Source of the DNA: Phaeacidiphilus oryzae TH49
GTDB lineage: Bacteria; Actinomycetota; Actinomycetes; Streptomycetales; Streptomycetaceae
Assembly (NCBI RefSeq): GCF_000744815.1
Contig: NZ_JQMQ01000005.1
Span: forward strand, 4,224,055-4,288,054
DNA length: 64,000 bases
Direction: 5' to 3'
In this document: piece after piece, positions 43,727-54,399 of the stretch
How the letters are laid out: each line of letters begins with the position of its first letter
Position numbering within the stretch: position 1 is the stretch's first letter
Notes under the pieces: model-generated
The model's database searches: none
Seen by the model: only the letters and a program-made list of their open reading frames with translations
Told to the model about the DNA's origin: nothing
Program-made: the position numbers and the translations under genes

Positions 43727-44673
43727 CCGCCGCGCGCTGGCTGCTGACCGGGGCCCGCGGCATGCTGGGCCGGGACCTGCTGGCCGAGCTGACCGGCGGG
43801 ACCGGCGACGCCGCCGCCCAGGTCACCGCGCTCGGGCGGGGGGACCTCGACATCACCGACCCGGAGGCCGTCCGGGCCGCCGTCGGCGGCCACGACCTGG
43901 TGGTCAACGCGGCCGCCTGGACCGACGTGGACCGGGCCGAGACCGAGGAGGCCGCGGCCACCGCCGTCAACGGCGCCGGCGTCCGGAACCTCGCCGCCGC
44001 CTGCGCGGCCACCGGAGCCCGGCTGCTCCACGTCTCCACCGACTACGTCTTCGCCGGGGAGGCCGACTCCCCGTACCCCGAAGACGCCGGCACCGACCCG
44101 CTCAACGCCTACGGCCGCGGCAAGCTGGCCGGCGAGCGCGCGGTCGCCGAACTCCTGCCGGAGACCGGCGCGGTGGTCCGCACCGCCTGGCTCTACGGGG
44201 AGCACGGCGGCAACTTCGTCGCCACCATGCTGCGGCTGGCCGCCCGCCGGGAGACCCTGGAGGTCGTCGACGACCAGGCGGGGCAGCCCACCTGGTCCCG
44301 CGAACTCGCCGCCCGGCTCGTCGAGTTGGGCCGCCGGATGCAGGCCGGCACGGCTCCGGCCGGGATCTACCACGGCACCGCGAGCGGCCGCACCACCTGG
44401 CACGGCCTGGCCCGGGCGGCCTTCGAACTCGCCGGGCTGGAGCCGGGACGGATCCGCCCGACCACCGCCGCGGCCTTCTCCCGCCCGGCCCCGCGCCCGG
44501 CGTTCAGCGTCCTGGGCCACGACCGCTGGGCCGCCGCCGGCCTGCCGCCGCTGCCGGACTGGCGGGAGTCGCTCGCCGAGGCGCTGCGCCGGCCCGCCTT
44601 CGCCGAGCTCGCCGAGGAGGCCCGGCTGGCCGCCCCGGCGCTCGCCGCCGAGCCCGCCCCGGGACGGGCATGA
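43723..44673 (+). CDS. rfbD: dTDP-4-dehydrorhamnose reductase
   Basis: Last step of dTDP-L-rhamnose synthesis, NADPH-dependent. 316 residues. It starts VTAARWLLTGARGMLGRDLL, has AAAWTDVDRAE, VSTDYVFAG, the Y-x-x-x-K site NAYGRGKLAGE and RTAWLYGEHGGNFVATML. The GTG overlaps the rfbB stop. The last 30 residues are an Ala/Glu-rich tail. Confidence 0.95.
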   Translation: MTAARWLLTGARGMLGRDLLAELTGGTGDAAAQVTALGRGDLDITDPEAVRAAVGGHDLVVNAAAWTDVDRAETEEAAATAVNGAGVRNLAAACAATGARLLHVSTDYVFAGEADSPYPEDAGTDPLNAYGRGKLAGERAVAELLPETGAVVRTAWLYGEHGGNFVATMLRLAARRETLEVVDDQAGQPTWSRELAARLVELGRRMQAGTAPAGIYHGTASGRTTWHGLARAAFELAGLEPGRIRPTTAAAFSRPAPRPAFSVLGHDRWAAAGLPPLPDWRESLAEALRRPAFAELAEEARLAAPALAAEPAPGRA

Positions 44674-46052
44674 GCGCGCGCGGAGGCCTGGCCGCCCGGG
44701 CACTGCGGCTGCTCCCGCCGGGGACCCAGCTGGTCGTCGGCGGGACGGCGCTGCTCGGCGTCGCCTCGTACATCCAACTCGCCGCGGCCGGGCACCGGCT
44801 GGACACCGGGGCGCTCTCCTCGGTGTCCGTGCTGTGGTCCCTGGTGATGGCGATCAGCCTGGGCATCTTCTTCCCGGTCGAGCAGGAGCTGACCAGGATC
44901 GTCGCCGCCCGCGCGGTCCGCGGCGAGGGCGCCGGGCCGGTGCTGCGCCGGGGCGCCGGCTTCACCCTCGGCCTGGCGGCGCTGCTCTCCGCGGTGCTCG
45001 CCGTCGTCCAAGGACCCCTCGCGGACTGGCTGTTCGGCGGCGACCGCGCGCTGGTCTGGGCCTTCGCCGGCACCCTCTTCGGCATGGGCCTGACCTACCT
45101 CACCCGGGGGGTGCAGGCCGGGCTCGGCCGCTTCCACGTCTACGGCACCTCGCTGGCGCTGGACGGCGGGCTGCGGATCGTCCTCGCCGTCGGGATGGCG
45201 CTGGCCGGCGTCCACTCGGCGACGGCGTACGGGCTGCTGCTCGCGCTGGCGCCCTTCCTGTCCTTCCTCCTCACCCTGCCGCCGACGCTGCGCGGCAGCG
45301 GGCCGGGACCGGTCATGCCCTGGCCGGAGCTGCTGCCCAATCTGGGGATGATGATCTGCTCCCAGGTGCTGGCGCAGTTCGTGGTGAACGCCTCGGTGCT
45401 CTCCATGCAGGTGCTCTCACCGCGGCAGACGGGCCTGGTGGCGGCGGTGCTGCAGGCCGCGGTGCTGTGCCGGGTGCCGCTCTTCGTCTTCGGCTCCATG
45501 CAGCCCACGCTGATGACCGGCCTCTCCACCGCCGTCACCGCCGGCGACCGGGCCGGCTTCCGGCGGATGCTGCTGCGCACGGTCGCCGTGGTCTCCGGGC
45601 TCGGCCTGGCCGGGGGAGTGCCCGCGGTGCTCCTCGGCCCCTGGCTGATCAGGGTCTTCTTCAAGGCCCCGCCCGGCCTCGGCGACCTCGACTTCCTCTG
45701 GTTCTCCCTGGGCACCGTCTTCTACATGCTGGCCATGGTCCTCGGCCAGGCACTGCTCGCCACCCATCAGCACCGGCAGCAACTGCTCTGCTGGGCCGCC
45801 GGGACCGCCGTGCTGATCGGTGTCACCTGCCTGCCGGGTGCGCCCGCGCTGCGGGTCGAACTCGGTTACGCGCTGGGCTCGGCCGCCACCGCGCTCGCCA
45901 TGCTCGCCCTCCTCGCCCGGAAGAGGACCCGCCGGGCCCGTTCCGCGGCGGAGGCCGAGCGGTCCGCCGCCTCGTCCGAAGCCCCTGAACAGCTCGTCAC
46001 CGACGAGTCCGACCCCCGTCCTGTCTGGAGTACCCGTGTCAGACAACCGTGA
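44670..46052 (+). CDS. Wzx-like polysaccharide flippase
   Basis: A 460-residue protein with about 12 to 14 hydrophobic segments, of the MVF/MATE-like polysaccharide exporter type. Such proteins flip lipid-linked oligosaccharides across the membrane. Visible helices include LVVGGTALLGVASYIQLAAA, LVAAVLQAAVLCRVPLFVFG and LGTVFYMLAMVLGQALLATH; there is a basic, charged C-terminal tail. The ATG overlaps the rfbD stop (ATGA). Family assignment rests on length and helix pattern. Confidence 0.75.
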   Translation: MSARGGLAARALRLLPPGTQLVVGGTALLGVASYIQLAAAGHRLDTGALSSVSVLWSLVMAISLGIFFPVEQELTRIVAARAVRGEGAGPVLRRGAGFTLGLAALLSAVLAVVQGPLADWLFGGDRALVWAFAGTLFGMGLTYLTRGVQAGLGRFHVYGTSLALDGGLRIVLAVGMALAGVHSATAYGLLLALAPFLSFLLTLPPTLRGSGPGPVMPWPELLPNLGMMICSQVLAQFVVNASVLSMQVLSPRQTGLVAAVLQAAVLCRVPLFVFGSMQPTLMTGLSTAVTAGDRAGFRRMLLRTVAVVSGLGLAGGVPAVLLGPWLIRVFFKAPPGLGDLDFLWFSLGTVFYMLAMVLGQALLATHQHRQQLLCWAAGTAVLIGVTCLPGAPALRVELGYALGSAATALAMLALLARKRTRRARSAAEAERSAASSEAPEQLVTDESDPRPVWSTRVRQP

Positions 46053-46722
46053 TGTGTGGCTGGTGATCCCCGCCTACAACGAGGGACCGGTGGTCGGAGA
46101 CGTGATCGAATCCGCCCGCGAGGTCTTCCCGAACATCGTCTGTGTAGACGACGGCAGCCGGGACGATTCCGCCGAGGCGGTCGCCGGCACTGGGGCCCAT
46201 CTGGTGCGCCACCCCGTCAACCTCGGCCAGGGCGCCGCCCTGCAGACCGGCCTCGACTACGCCATGGAGCAGGAGGGCGCCGAGTACTTCGTCACCTTCG
46301 ACGCCGACGGCCAGCACCAGGTCGCGGACGCCCAGCGGATGGTGGAGCTGCTGCGCGGCGGCGAATGGGACGTGGTGCTCGGCTCCCGCTTCCTGACGGG
46401 CGCCGAGACGGTGCCGCGGCTCAAGCGGGTGGTGCTGCGCACCGCCGCCGCGGTCAGCCCGACCTCGCGCCGCCTCCACCTCACCGACTCCCACAACGGC
46501 TTCCGGGCACTCAACCGCAGGGCCGTCTCGGAGCTGCGGATCACCATCAACGGCATGGCGCACGCCTCGGAGATCGTCTCCTCGCTGGCCCGCTCCGGGC
46601 TGCGGGTCACCGAGATACCGGTCGAGATCCTCTACACCGACTACTCCCGGGCCAAGGGGCAGTCGCTGATCAACGGGGTCAACATCCTCTTCGACATCTA
46701 TCTGCGGGAGAGCAGCCGATGA
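46036..46722 (+). CDS. GT2 glycosyltransferase (polyprenyl-phosphate type)
   Basis: A 228-residue soluble glycosyltransferase of the dolichol-phosphate-mannose-synthase-like group. Motifs: VIPAYNEGPVVGDVIE, VDDGSRDDSAEAV and the metal motif TFDADGQHQVADAQ. The C-terminal half has DSHNGFRALNRRAV. It likely loads a sugar onto a polyprenyl phosphate. GTG 46036 overlaps the flippase gene by 17 bases. The following DUF2304 gene is a known companion of such enzymes. Confidence 0.88.
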   Translation: MSDNRDVWLVIPAYNEGPVVGDVIESAREVFPNIVCVDDGSRDDSAEAVAGTGAHLVRHPVNLGQGAALQTGLDYAMEQEGAEYFVTFDADGQHQVADAQRMVELLRGGEWDVVLGSRFLTGAETVPRLKRVVLRTAAAVSPTSRRLHLTDSHNGFRALNRRAVSELRITINGMAHASEIVSSLARSGLRVTEIPVEILYTDYSRAKGQSLINGVNILFDIYLRESSR

Positions 46723-47132
46723 AGGGTTCCCTGCTGATCCAGATCCTGCTGATCGCCGGCGCCGCGGGGCTCTGCCTCCTCTTCGTCCGCCGCTGGGACC
46801 GGGCGCACACCCGCGCCTGGAAGCGGCTGGCGTTCTTCGCCTTCGTGGTCGTCAACGTCTACGCGGTGCTGCGGCCGGGCGACGTCACCTGGCTGGCCAA
46901 CCGGGTCGGCGTCGGGCGCGGCACCGACCTGGTGCTCTATCTGCTGGTGCTGGCGGTGTCGTTCTTCGCCCTCAACACCTATCTGCGCTTCAAGTCCCTG
47001 GAGCGGAAGCTCACCGACCTCGCGCGGAGCGTGGCGATACGGGACGGCCGCCTGCTGAACGAGGCGCGCCTGACCGACAAGCCCGCCGAACCGTCCGAGA
47101 ACGCCGAGCACAAGGAGCAACCCGTCCCGTGA
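46719..47132 (+). CDS. DUF2304 membrane protein
   Basis: A 137-residue protein with three hydrophobic segments (IQILLIAGAAGLCLLFVRRW, RLAFFAFVVVNVYAVLRPGD, TDLVLYLLVLAVSFFALNTY) and a charged coiled C-terminal tail. DUF2304 proteins usually accompany GT2 enzymes and may anchor them to the membrane. The ATG overlaps the previous stop (ATGA). Confidence 0.82.
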   Translation: MKGSLLIQILLIAGAAGLCLLFVRRWDRAHTRAWKRLAFFAFVVVNVYAVLRPGDVTWLANRVGVGRGTDLVLYLLVLAVSFFALNTYLRFKSLERKLTDLARSVAIRDGRLLNEARLTDKPAEPSENAEHKEQPVP

Positions 47133-48028
47133 GCCGCAACCCCCTGGACCTGATGCTGCCGTACTACGGCGACGTCGGGCTGATGCAGCAGGCCGTGCGC
47201 AGCATCCAGGCGCAGACCGATCCCGAGTGGCGGCTGACGGTGCTGGATGACGGCACCGAGCCGGGCGTCCCGGAGTGGTTCGCCGGACTCGGCGACGAGC
47301 GGATCCGCTACCACCGCAACCCGCGGAACCTGGGCATCCTGAAGAACTTCCAGCAGTGCGTGGACCGGGCCGAGGCCCCGTACATGACCATCATGGGCTG
47401 CGACGACCTGCTGCTGCCGGAGTATGTGGCGACCGTCCGCGGCCTCCTCGCCGAGCATCCCGGGATCGGCATGGTGCAGCCCGGGGTGCAGGTCATCGAC
47501 GGCTCGGGCGAGGTGATCGAGGGCCTGGTCGACGCCACCAAGCGCCGGCTGTACGCCCCCCGGCTGGACGACGGCGGCCGGCGCCGGATGGGCGGCGAGG
47601 AGCTCGCGGTGAGCCTGCTGCGGGGGAACTGGCTCTACTTCCCCTCGATCGTCTGGCGGACCGAGGCGCTGCAGGCGGTGGGCTTTCGCGAGGGGCTCTC
47701 CGTCATCCAGGACCTGGCGCTCATCATCGACCTGCTGCAGCGCGGTGAGGAGATGGTGGTCGACTCGCGGGTGGTCTTCCAGTACCGGCGGCACGCGGTC
47801 AGCGAGTCCTCGGTGCAGGCCTTCTCCGGGAGCCGGTTCGCCGAGGCCGAGCGGTACTACGCGGAGGCCGCCGACCGGCTGGCCGCGCAGGGCTGGGAGC
47901 GCGCGGCGCGGGCCGCGCGCGTCCACAGCGCCTCGCGGCTGCACGCGCTGACGATGCTGCCGGGCGCGCTGGCGCGCGGCCAGCGCGGGGGCGCGAAGGT
48001 CCTGGCCCGGCACGCCCTGCTGCGCTGA
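47129..48028 (+). CDS. GT2 glycosyltransferase
   Basis: A 299-residue family 2 enzyme. It opens with LMLPYYGDVGLMQQAVRSIQ, then LTVLDDGTEPGVPEWF and the metal-site segment GCDDLLLPEY. It may add a sugar to the glycan built by the locus, possibly rhamnose, but donor and acceptor are unknown. The GTG overlaps the DUF2304 stop (GTGA). No transmembrane segment is visible. Confidence 0.88.
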   Translation: MSRNPLDLMLPYYGDVGLMQQAVRSIQAQTDPEWRLTVLDDGTEPGVPEWFAGLGDERIRYHRNPRNLGILKNFQQCVDRAEAPYMTIMGCDDLLLPEYVATVRGLLAEHPGIGMVQPGVQVIDGSGEVIEGLVDATKRRLYAPRLDDGGRRRMGGEELAVSLLRGNWLYFPSIVWRTEALQAVGFREGLSVIQDLALIIDLLQRGEEMVVDSRVVFQYRRHAVSESSVQAFSGSRFAEAERYYAEAADRLAAQGWERAARAARVHSASRLHALTMLPGALARGQRGGAKVLARHALLR

Positions 48029-48040
48029 ACCGGGGCCGCG

Positions 48041-48088
48041 GCTACCGCGGGACGCGGCTACCGCGGGACGCGGCTACTGCGGGACGCG
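48041..48088. repeat. Three 16-bp tandem repeats at a gene end
   Basis: Units GCTACCGCGGGACGCG at 48041 and 48057 and GCTACTGCGGGACGCG at 48073. The third unit contains the end of the convergent methyltransferase gene, including its stop codon (48074-48076). Confidence 0.9.
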
Positions 48089-48706
48089 GCCCACCAGGAC
48101 GAACTCGTTGTACTTGAAGGCCTTGCCGGTGGCCCGGGGGAACGGGAACGAGTAGGTGCGCTCCACCTCGATCCCCGCGCCGGCGGCGTGCGCGCGCAGC
48201 GCGGCGAAGTCGACGAAGCGGATGTGGGTGGGGTCGCTGGCGTAGCCGCTCTCCTGGGGGGTGATCAGCACCACCCGCCCGCCGGGGCGCACGCACGGCA
48301 GGTAGTCCTCGAAGAGCTCGGCCGCCGTCGGCTCGTCGATGTGCTCCAGCACATGGGCGCAGAGCAGCGCGTCGAAGCGGCCCTCGGTGGACTCCTCGCC
48401 GGCGAAGAACTCGTCCGGGGTGAACGCGGTGAGCCCGCGCTCCCGGCAGGCCGCCACCGAGGTGGGGTTGTGGTCGACGCCCACGCCCTGGCCGTCCAGG
48501 TGGGTGAGGTTGCGGCCGAGCCCGCAGCCGACGTCGAGCACCCGGCCGAGCCGCAGCGCGCGCAGATGGGTGCGGTAGGGGAGCTGGGTGGGCAGGAACC
48601 TGCGCAGCCCGGCCTGCTCCAGCGTGGCGAGCCGCTCGGTGTAGCTCTCGCCCGCCGTGCGCCCCCCGGCCTCGGCCGGGGTGCCGGTGGTCCTCTGGTT
48701 CGCCAC
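48074..48706 (-). CDS. Class I SAM-dependent methyltransferase
   Basis: A 210-residue methyltransferase. Motif I is RVLDVGCGLGRNLTHLDG; then GVDHNPTSVAACRERG, LLCAHVLEHIDEPTAAELF and VRPGGRVVLITPQESGY. The GTG at 48706 is chosen with GAGGA upstream, giving VANQRTTGTPAEAG; the frame stays open further but becomes Arg/Pro-rich without family likeness. It may modify the glycan or lipid of the neighbouring locus, which is inference. Convergent with the GT2 gene. Confidence 0.85.
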   Translation of the reverse strand: MANQRTTGTPAEAGGRTAGESYTERLATLEQAGLRRFLPTQLPYRTHLRALRLGRVLDVGCGLGRNLTHLDGQGVGVDHNPTSVAACRERGLTAFTPDEFFAGEESTEGRFDALLCAHVLEHIDEPTAAELFEDYLPCVRPGGRVVLITPQESGYASDPTHIRFVDFAALRAHAAGAGIEVERTYSFPFPRATGKAFKYNEFVLVGRVPQ

Positions 48707-48948
48707 GGCCTTGGTCCTCGTCTTCCGCCGACGGTTGGGTGCAAGGGGGGCGAAGGCCCCTTCTCCACCTTTTCCAGGCGCACCGGGCCAGGGCAACCAA
48801 CGCGTCAAGGCGGTTTGACGGCTCTCTCGTGAGCGTACGGAAACCGTCCAGCTCGGAGGGGAGGCGCGCGGGCGGCGCGTGTGCGCCCGGACCACCGGGA
48901 AGGGGGAGCCGGCCGAGAGTCGTTCGGCGGGGCCGGGCGTGGGAGGGT

Positions 48949-48976
48949 TTGGCGCTCAGTGCCGACGGGGTACTCT
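48949..48976 (+). promoter_or_regulatory. Candidate promoter for the S10 operon
   Basis: TTGGCG (48949-48954) and TACTCT (48971-48976) are 16 bases apart. The leader to rpsJ would be about 390 bases. Other hexamer pairs in the gap fit less well. Confidence 0.4.
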
Positions 48977-48983
48977 CATCGGC

Positions 48984-49253
48984 CGCGATTGGTGCTTCGG
49001 GTGTCCCTTATGGCAGACTAGCGGGGTTGCTCGGTCGAGTGCCGATGCCGTGCGTCTCCCGTCGGGAGAACCGGAAGCGAGTCCCACAGTACTCGTCGCC
49101 CGTGATGGGCGGCCTTACGGCTGCCCCGCTCATGGGGGAAAGTACGGGAATCTTCTGGGAAGCATGCGCAGGGCGCCGATCCGGCTCCTTTTGTCGTTTG
49201 CGACGGGATTCCTCTTCGGGCTGCCCTGATGCGGAAGCCGTACGCGACACGCC
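48984..49253 (+). other. Long rpsJ leader, no gene seen
   Basis: About 270 bases before the shared hairpin element with no convincing coding frame. The length suggests a structured leader, as found for S10 operons, but no specific fold can be stated with confidence. Confidence 0.45.
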
Positions 49254-49279
49254 CGACCGCGTGGGTCGGACACAACGGT
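49254..49279 (+). promoter_or_regulatory. Leader element shared by rpsL and rpsJ (copy 2)
   Basis: GCGACACG then CCCGACCGCGTGGGTCGG, identical in 25 of 26 bases to the block before rpsL. It lies 94 bases before rpsJ and forms the same CCGACC/GGTCGG hairpin. Confidence 0.6.
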
Positions 49280-49373
49280 GCAAGCCGTACGACGCCGGGA
49301 GCCGCCGCGTGCCTCACCCGGGGCGTCGCGGTCGTCAGAGCAGCGAAGACGACAGAAGGACTACGAAGTAGCC

Positions 49374-49682
49374 ATGGCGGGACAGAAGATCCGCATCCGG
49401 CTCAAGGCCTACGACCACGAGGTCATCGACTCCTCGGCGAAGAAGATCGTCGAGACGGTGACCCGCACTGGTGCGCAGGTCGCGGGCCCGGTGCCGCTGC
49501 CCACTGAGAAGAACGTGTACTGCGTCATCCGCTCGCCGCACAAGTACAAGGACTCGCGCGAGCACTTCGAGATGCGTACCCACAAGCGGCTTATCGACAT
49601 CCTCGACCCGACCCCCAAGACCGTTGACTCTCTGATGCGACTCGACCTGCCGGCCGGCGTCGACATCGAGATCAAGCTCTGA
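49374..49682 (+). CDS. rpsJ: 30S ribosomal protein S10
   Basis: A 102-residue 30S head protein that also binds NusB in antitermination. It starts [20 protein letters not shown], with [15 protein letters not shown] later. Start at ATG 49374; the frame upstream is leader. First gene of the S10 operon; rplC follows after 14 bases. Confidence 0.98.
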   Translation: MAGQKIRIRLKAYDHEVIDSSAKKIVETVTRTGAQVAGPVPLPTEKNVYCVIRSPHKYKDSREHFEMRTHKRLIDILDPTPKTVDSLMRLDLPAGVDIEIKL

Positions 49683-49696
49683 AGGGCGGGAGCGAG

Positions 49697-50341
49697 ATGG
49701 CTAAGCAGTTGAAGGGCATCCTGGGCGAGAAGCTCGGCATGACCCAGGTCTGGGACGAGAACAACCGCGTCGTCCCGGTCACCGTCGTCAAGGCGGGCCC
49801 GAACGTCGTGACCCAGGTCCGCGCCGCGGACACCGACGGCTACGACGCCGTGCAGATCGGCTTCGGCGAGATCGACCCGCGCAAGGTGAACAAGCCCCTT
49901 CAGGGCCACTTCACCAAGGCCGGTGTCACCCCCCGCCGCCACCTGGTCGAGCTGCGCACCTCGGACGCCTCCGAGTACACCCTGGGCCAGGAGATCACCG
50001 CCGAGGTGTTCGAGGCCGGTGTCAAGGTCGACGTGACCGGCACCAGCAAGGGCAAGGGCACCGCCGGTGTCATGAAGCGCCACGGCTTCCGCGGTCTGGG
50101 CAGCTCGCACGGCACCCAGCGCAAGCACCGCTCCCCCGGTTCGATCGGTGGCTGCGCCACCCCGGGCCGCGTGTTCAAGGGCCTCCGCATGGCCGGCCGT
50201 ATGGGCAACGAGCGCGTGTCCATCCAGAACCTGACCGTCCACGCCGTTGACGCGGACAAGGGCCTGCTGCTCATCAAGGGCGCCATCCCTGGTCCGAACG
50301 GCGGCCTCGTCCTGGTCCGCAGCGCGGCCAAGGGGGCCTGA
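49697..50341 (+). CDS. rplC: 50S ribosomal protein L3
   Basis: A 214-residue assembly protein whose finger reaches toward the peptidyl-transferase centre. It has [20 protein letters not shown] and [20 protein letters not shown] with [11 protein letters not shown]. Shine-Dalgarno GGGAGCGAG. rplD follows after four bases. Confidence 0.98.
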   Translation: MAKQLKGILGEKLGMTQVWDENNRVVPVTVVKAGPNVVTQVRAADTDGYDAVQIGFGEIDPRKVNKPLQGHFTKAGVTPRRHLVELRTSDASEYTLGQEITAEVFEAGVKVDVTGTSKGKGTAGVMKRHGFRGLGSSHGTQRKHRSPGSIGGCATPGRVFKGLRMAGRMGNERVSIQNLTVHAVDADKGLLLIKGAIPGPNGGLVLVRSAAKGA

Positions 50342-50345
50342 AACC

Positions 50346-51023
50346 ATGAGCACCATTAACGTCCTCTCGCCCGCGGGCGAGACCGTCGGCACCGTCGAGC
50401 TGCCGGCCGAGATCTTCGAGGCCAAGGTCAGCATTCCGCTGATCCACCAGGTCGTCGTGGCTCAGCTGGCCGCCGCTCGTCAGGGCACCCACAAGGCGAA
50501 GACCCGCGGCGAGGTCCGCGGTGGCGGCAAGAAGCCGTACCGCCAGAAGGGCACCGGCCGGGCTCGCCAGGGTTCGACCCGCGCGCCGCAGTTCGCCGGC
50601 GGTGGCACCGTGCACGGTCCCGTGCCGCGTGACTACTCGCAGCGGACGCCCAAGAAGATGATCAAGGCCGCCCTGCGTGGCGCCCTGACCGACCGCGCCC
50701 GCCACGAGCGGATCCACGTCGTCTCCGACGTGATCGCCGGCGACGCGCCGTCGACCAAGGCTGCCCGGACCCTCATCGGCAAGCTGACCGAGCGCCGCAA
50801 CGTCCTGCTGGTCGTCGAGCGCGACGACGAGCTGGGCAAGCTCTCGGCCCGCAACCTGCCGGAGGTCCACATCCTGGAGGCCGGCCAGCTGAACACGTAC
50901 GACGTGCTCGTCTCCGACGATGTGGTCTTCACCAAGGCCGCGTTCGAGCGCTTTGTGGCCGGCCCCGCCGAGTCCGGCAAGGCCGTCGCGTCCGAGGGCG
51001 AGCTCGAGGGGAGCGCCGCCTGA
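50346..51023 (+). CDS. rplD: 50S ribosomal protein L4
   Basis: A 225-residue protein of the exit tunnel; its loop [20 protein letters not shown] with [12 protein letters not shown] approaches the macrolide site. In E. coli L4 represses the S10 operon; whether that holds here is unknown. ATG 50346; its stop overlaps the rplW start (TGATG). Confidence 0.98.
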   Translation: MSTINVLSPAGETVGTVELPAEIFEAKVSIPLIHQVVVAQLAAARQGTHKAKTRGEVRGGGKKPYRQKGTGRARQGSTRAPQFAGGGTVHGPVPRDYSQRTPKKMIKAALRGALTDRARHERIHVVSDVIAGDAPSTKAARTLIGKLTERRNVLLVVERDDELGKLSARNLPEVHILEAGQLNTYDVLVSDDVVFTKAAFERFVAGPAESGKAVASEGELEGSAA

Positions 51024-51343
51024 TGAGCGAGCAGATCACGTCCAAGACCTTCAGCGACCCGCGCGACATCCTGGTCAAGCCGGTCGTCTCGGAGAAGAGC
51101 TACGCCCTGCTCGACGAGAACAAGTACACGTTCGTCGTCGCGCCGGGGGCCAACAAGACCCAGATCAAGCAGGCCGTCGAGGCGGTCTTCTCGGTCAAGG
51201 TCACCAACGTCAACACGATCAACCGGCAGGGGAAGCGCAAGCGCACCCGCACCGGCTTCGGTAAGCGCAAGGACACCAAGCGCGCGATCGTGACGCTGGC
51301 CGAGGGCAACACCATCGACATCTTCGGCGGTCCGGCCTCCTAA
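51023..51343 (+). CDS. rplW: 50S ribosomal protein L23
   Basis: A 106-residue protein at the tunnel exit, where trigger factor and SRP dock. Contains [20 protein letters not shown] and the RNA-binding loop [20 protein letters not shown]. It overlaps rplD by one base. Confidence 0.97.
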   Translation: MSEQITSKTFSDPRDILVKPVVSEKSYALLDENKYTFVVAPGANKTQIKQAVEAVFSVKVTNVNTINRQGKRKRTRTGFGKRKDTKRAIVTLAEGNTIDIFGGPAS

Positions 51344-51384
51344 CGGAGTCGGATCGTCCGGAACGGACGAGGACAGAAGAAGCC

Positions 51385-52221
<837 letters not shown>

Positions 52222-52233
52222 GAGCGGGTGTAG

Positions 52234-52515
52234 ATGCCGCGCAGTCTCAAGAAGGGGCCCTTCGTCGACGCCCACCTGATCAACAAGGTGGAGAAGCAGA
52301 ACGAGGCCGGCACCCAGAACGTCATCAAGACCTGGTCCCGTCGCTCCATGATCGTTCCGGCGATGCTGGGGCACACCCTGGCGGTGCACGACGGCCGCAA
52401 GCACGTCCCGGTGTTCGTCACCGAGTCGATGGTCGGCCACAAGCTCGGCGAGTTCGCGCCGACCCGCACCTTCCGCGGCCATGAGAAGGACGACCGCAAG
52501 TCGCGTCGTCGCTGA
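52234..52515 (+). CDS. rpsS: 30S ribosomal protein S19
   Basis: A 93-residue 30S head protein. Starts [20 protein letters not shown] and contains [28 protein letters not shown] precedes the ATG. Part of the S10 operon. Confidence 0.98.
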   Translation: MPRSLKKGPFVDAHLINKVEKQNEAGTQNVIKTWSRRSMIVPAMLGHTLAVHDGRKHVPVFVTESMVGHKLGEFAPTRTFRGHEKDDRKSRRR

Positions 52516-52567
52516 TCTGCGGTAGCGAAGACTGATGACTCAGACAGACACCATCAAGGGGACAACC

Positions 52568-52915
52568 ATGGAAGCCAGGGCATCCGCGCGGTACATCCGC
52601 GTCACGCCCATGAAGGCCCGCCGCGTGGTGGACCTCATCCGTGGCATGAATGCCACGGAGGCCCAGGCGGTCCTGCGTTTCGCTCCGCAGGCCGCGAGCG
52701 TGCCGGTGGGCAAGGTGCTGGACAGCGCCATTGCCAACGCCGTGCACAACGAGAACCACAACAACGTGGAGTCGCTGTACGTCGCCGAGGCGTACGTCGA
52801 CGAGGGCCCGACCCTGAAGCGGTTCCGGCCGCGCGCCCAGGGCCGCGCCTACCGGATCCGCAAGCGGACCAGCCACATCACCGTTGTGCTGGCGTCGAAG
52901 GAAGGGACCCGGTAA
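52568..52915 (+). CDS. rplV: 50S ribosomal protein L22
   Basis: A 115-residue tunnel protein. Starts [20 protein letters not shown] and ends with [20 protein letters not shown] 52568 is chosen because AAGGGGA lies about eight bases upstream and the family starts there; the frame is open from 52535. The stop overlaps the rpsC ATG. Confidence 0.97.
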   Translation: MEARASARYIRVTPMKARRVVDLIRGMNATEAQAVLRFAPQAASVPVGKVLDSAIANAVHNENHNNVESLYVAEAYVDEGPTLKRFRPRAQGRAYRIRKRTSHITVVLASKEGTR

Positions 52916-53751
52916 TGGGCCAGAAGGTTAACCCGCACGGGTTCCGCCTCGGCATCACCACGGACTTCAAGTCCCGCTGGTACGCCGACAAGTCCTACAA
53001 GGACTACGTCAAGGAAGACGTCGCCATCCGCCGGATGATGACCAAGGGCATGGAGCGGGCCGGCATCTCCAAGGTGGAGATCGAGCGCACCCGCGACCGC
53101 GTCCGCGTCGACATCCACACCGCCCGGCCGGGCATCGTCATCGGCCGTCGCGGCGCGGAGGCCGACCGCATCCGCGGTGACCTGGAGAAGCTGACCAAGA
53201 AGCAGGTCCAGCTCAACATCCTCGAGGTCAAGAACCCGGAGCTGGACGCTCAGCTGGTCGCCCAGGGCGTCGCCGAGCAGCTGTCCTCCCGCGTCTCCTT
53301 CCGTCGCGCCATGCGCAAGAGCATGCAGTCGACGATGAAGGCCGGCGCCAAGGGCATCAAGATCCAGTGCTCCGGCCGTCTCGGCGGTGCCGAGATGAGC
53401 CGCTCGGAGTTCTACCGTGAGGGCCGCGTTCCGCTGCACACGCTGCGGGCCAACGTGGACTACGGCTTCTTCGAGGCCAAGACGACCTTCGGCCGGATCG
53501 GCGTGAAGGTCTGGATCTACAAGGGCGACGTCAAGTCCATCGCCGACGTGCGCGCCGAGAACGCCGCGGCCCGCGCGGGCAACCGCCCGTCGCGCGGTGG
53601 CGGCGGCAACGACCGCCCGCGTCGCGGCGGCGAGCGTGGCGGCCGCGGCCGCAAGCCGCAGGGGCAGCAGCAGGCTCCGGCCGAGGCCACCACGGCCCCC
53701 GCCGCCGCCGAGGCTGCCGCTCCGGCAGAGAACACCGGAACGGAGGCCTGA
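52915..53751 (+). CDS. rpsC: 30S ribosomal protein S3
   Basis: A 278-residue protein at the mRNA entry channel. The KH domain has [20 protein letters not shown]. The C-terminal tail after about residue 215 is a Gly/Arg then Gln/Ala/Pro-rich extension typical of actinobacteria. It overlaps rplV by one base. Confidence 0.98.
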   Translation: MGQKVNPHGFRLGITTDFKSRWYADKSYKDYVKEDVAIRRMMTKGMERAGISKVEIERTRDRVRVDIHTARPGIVIGRRGAEADRIRGDLEKLTKKQVQLNILEVKNPELDAQLVAQGVAEQLSSRVSFRRAMRKSMQSTMKAGAKGIKIQCSGRLGGAEMSRSEFYREGRVPLHTLRANVDYGFFEAKTTFGRIGVKVWIYKGDVKSIADVRAENAAARAGNRPSRGGGGNDRPRRGGERGGRGRKPQGQQQAPAEATTAPAAAEAAAPAENTGTEA

Positions 53752-53755
53752 CCTC

Positions 53756-54175
53756 ATGCTGATCCCTCGCAGGGTCAAGCACCGCAAGCAGCACCACCCC
53801 AAGCGGCGTGGCATGGCGAAGGGCGGCACCGAGCTCGCGTTCGGTGAGTACGGCATCCAGGCCGTCACCCCGGCCTACGTGACGAACCGGCAGATCGAGG
53901 CAGCTCGTATCGCCATCACCCGTCACATCCGCCGTGGCGGCAAGGTGTGGATCAACATCTACCCCGACCGCCCGCTGACCAAGAAGCCGGCCGAGACCCG
54001 CATGGGTTCCGGTAAGGGCTCGCCGGAGTGGTGGGTCGCGAACGTGCACCCGGGACGGGTCATGTTCGAGCTTTCGTTCCCGAACGAGAAGGTCGCTAAG
54101 GAGGCGCTCACCCGCGCCGCCCACAAGCTTCCGATGAAGTGCCGGATCGTCCGGCGCGAGGCAGGTGAGAGCTGA
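53756..54175 (+). CDS. rplP: 50S ribosomal protein L16
   Basis: A 139-residue protein near the A-site tRNA. Starts [20 protein letters not shown] and contains [20 protein letters not shown]. Four bases after rpsC; overlaps rpmC by one base. Confidence 0.98.
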   Translation: MLIPRRVKHRKQHHPKRRGMAKGGTELAFGEYGIQAVTPAYVTNRQIEAARIAITRHIRRGGKVWINIYPDRPLTKKPAETRMGSGKGSPEWWVANVHPGRVMFELSFPNEKVAKEALTRAAHKLPMKCRIVRREAGES

Positions 54176-54399
54176 TGTCGGCCGGCACCAAGGCTGCTGA
54201 CCTCCGCGGTCTGGCCGACGAGGAGCTCGTCGGCAAGCTGCGCGAGGCCAAGGAGGAGCTGTTCAACCTCCGCTTCCAGGCGGCGACCGGGCAGCTCGAG
54301 AACCACGGCCGGCTCAAGGCCGTCCGCAAGGACATCGCGCGGATCTACACCCTGATGCGCGAGCGCGAGCTGGGCATCGAGACGGTGGAGAACGCCTGA
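54175..54399 (+). CDS. rpmC: 50S ribosomal protein L29
   Basis: A 74-residue two-helix protein at the tunnel exit, next to L23. It has [20 protein letters not shown] and [20 protein letters not shown]. Overlaps both neighbours by one base. Confidence 0.97.
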   Translation: MSAGTKAADLRGLADEELVGKLREAKEELFNLRFQAATGQLENHGRLKAVRKDIARIYTLMRERELGIETVENA

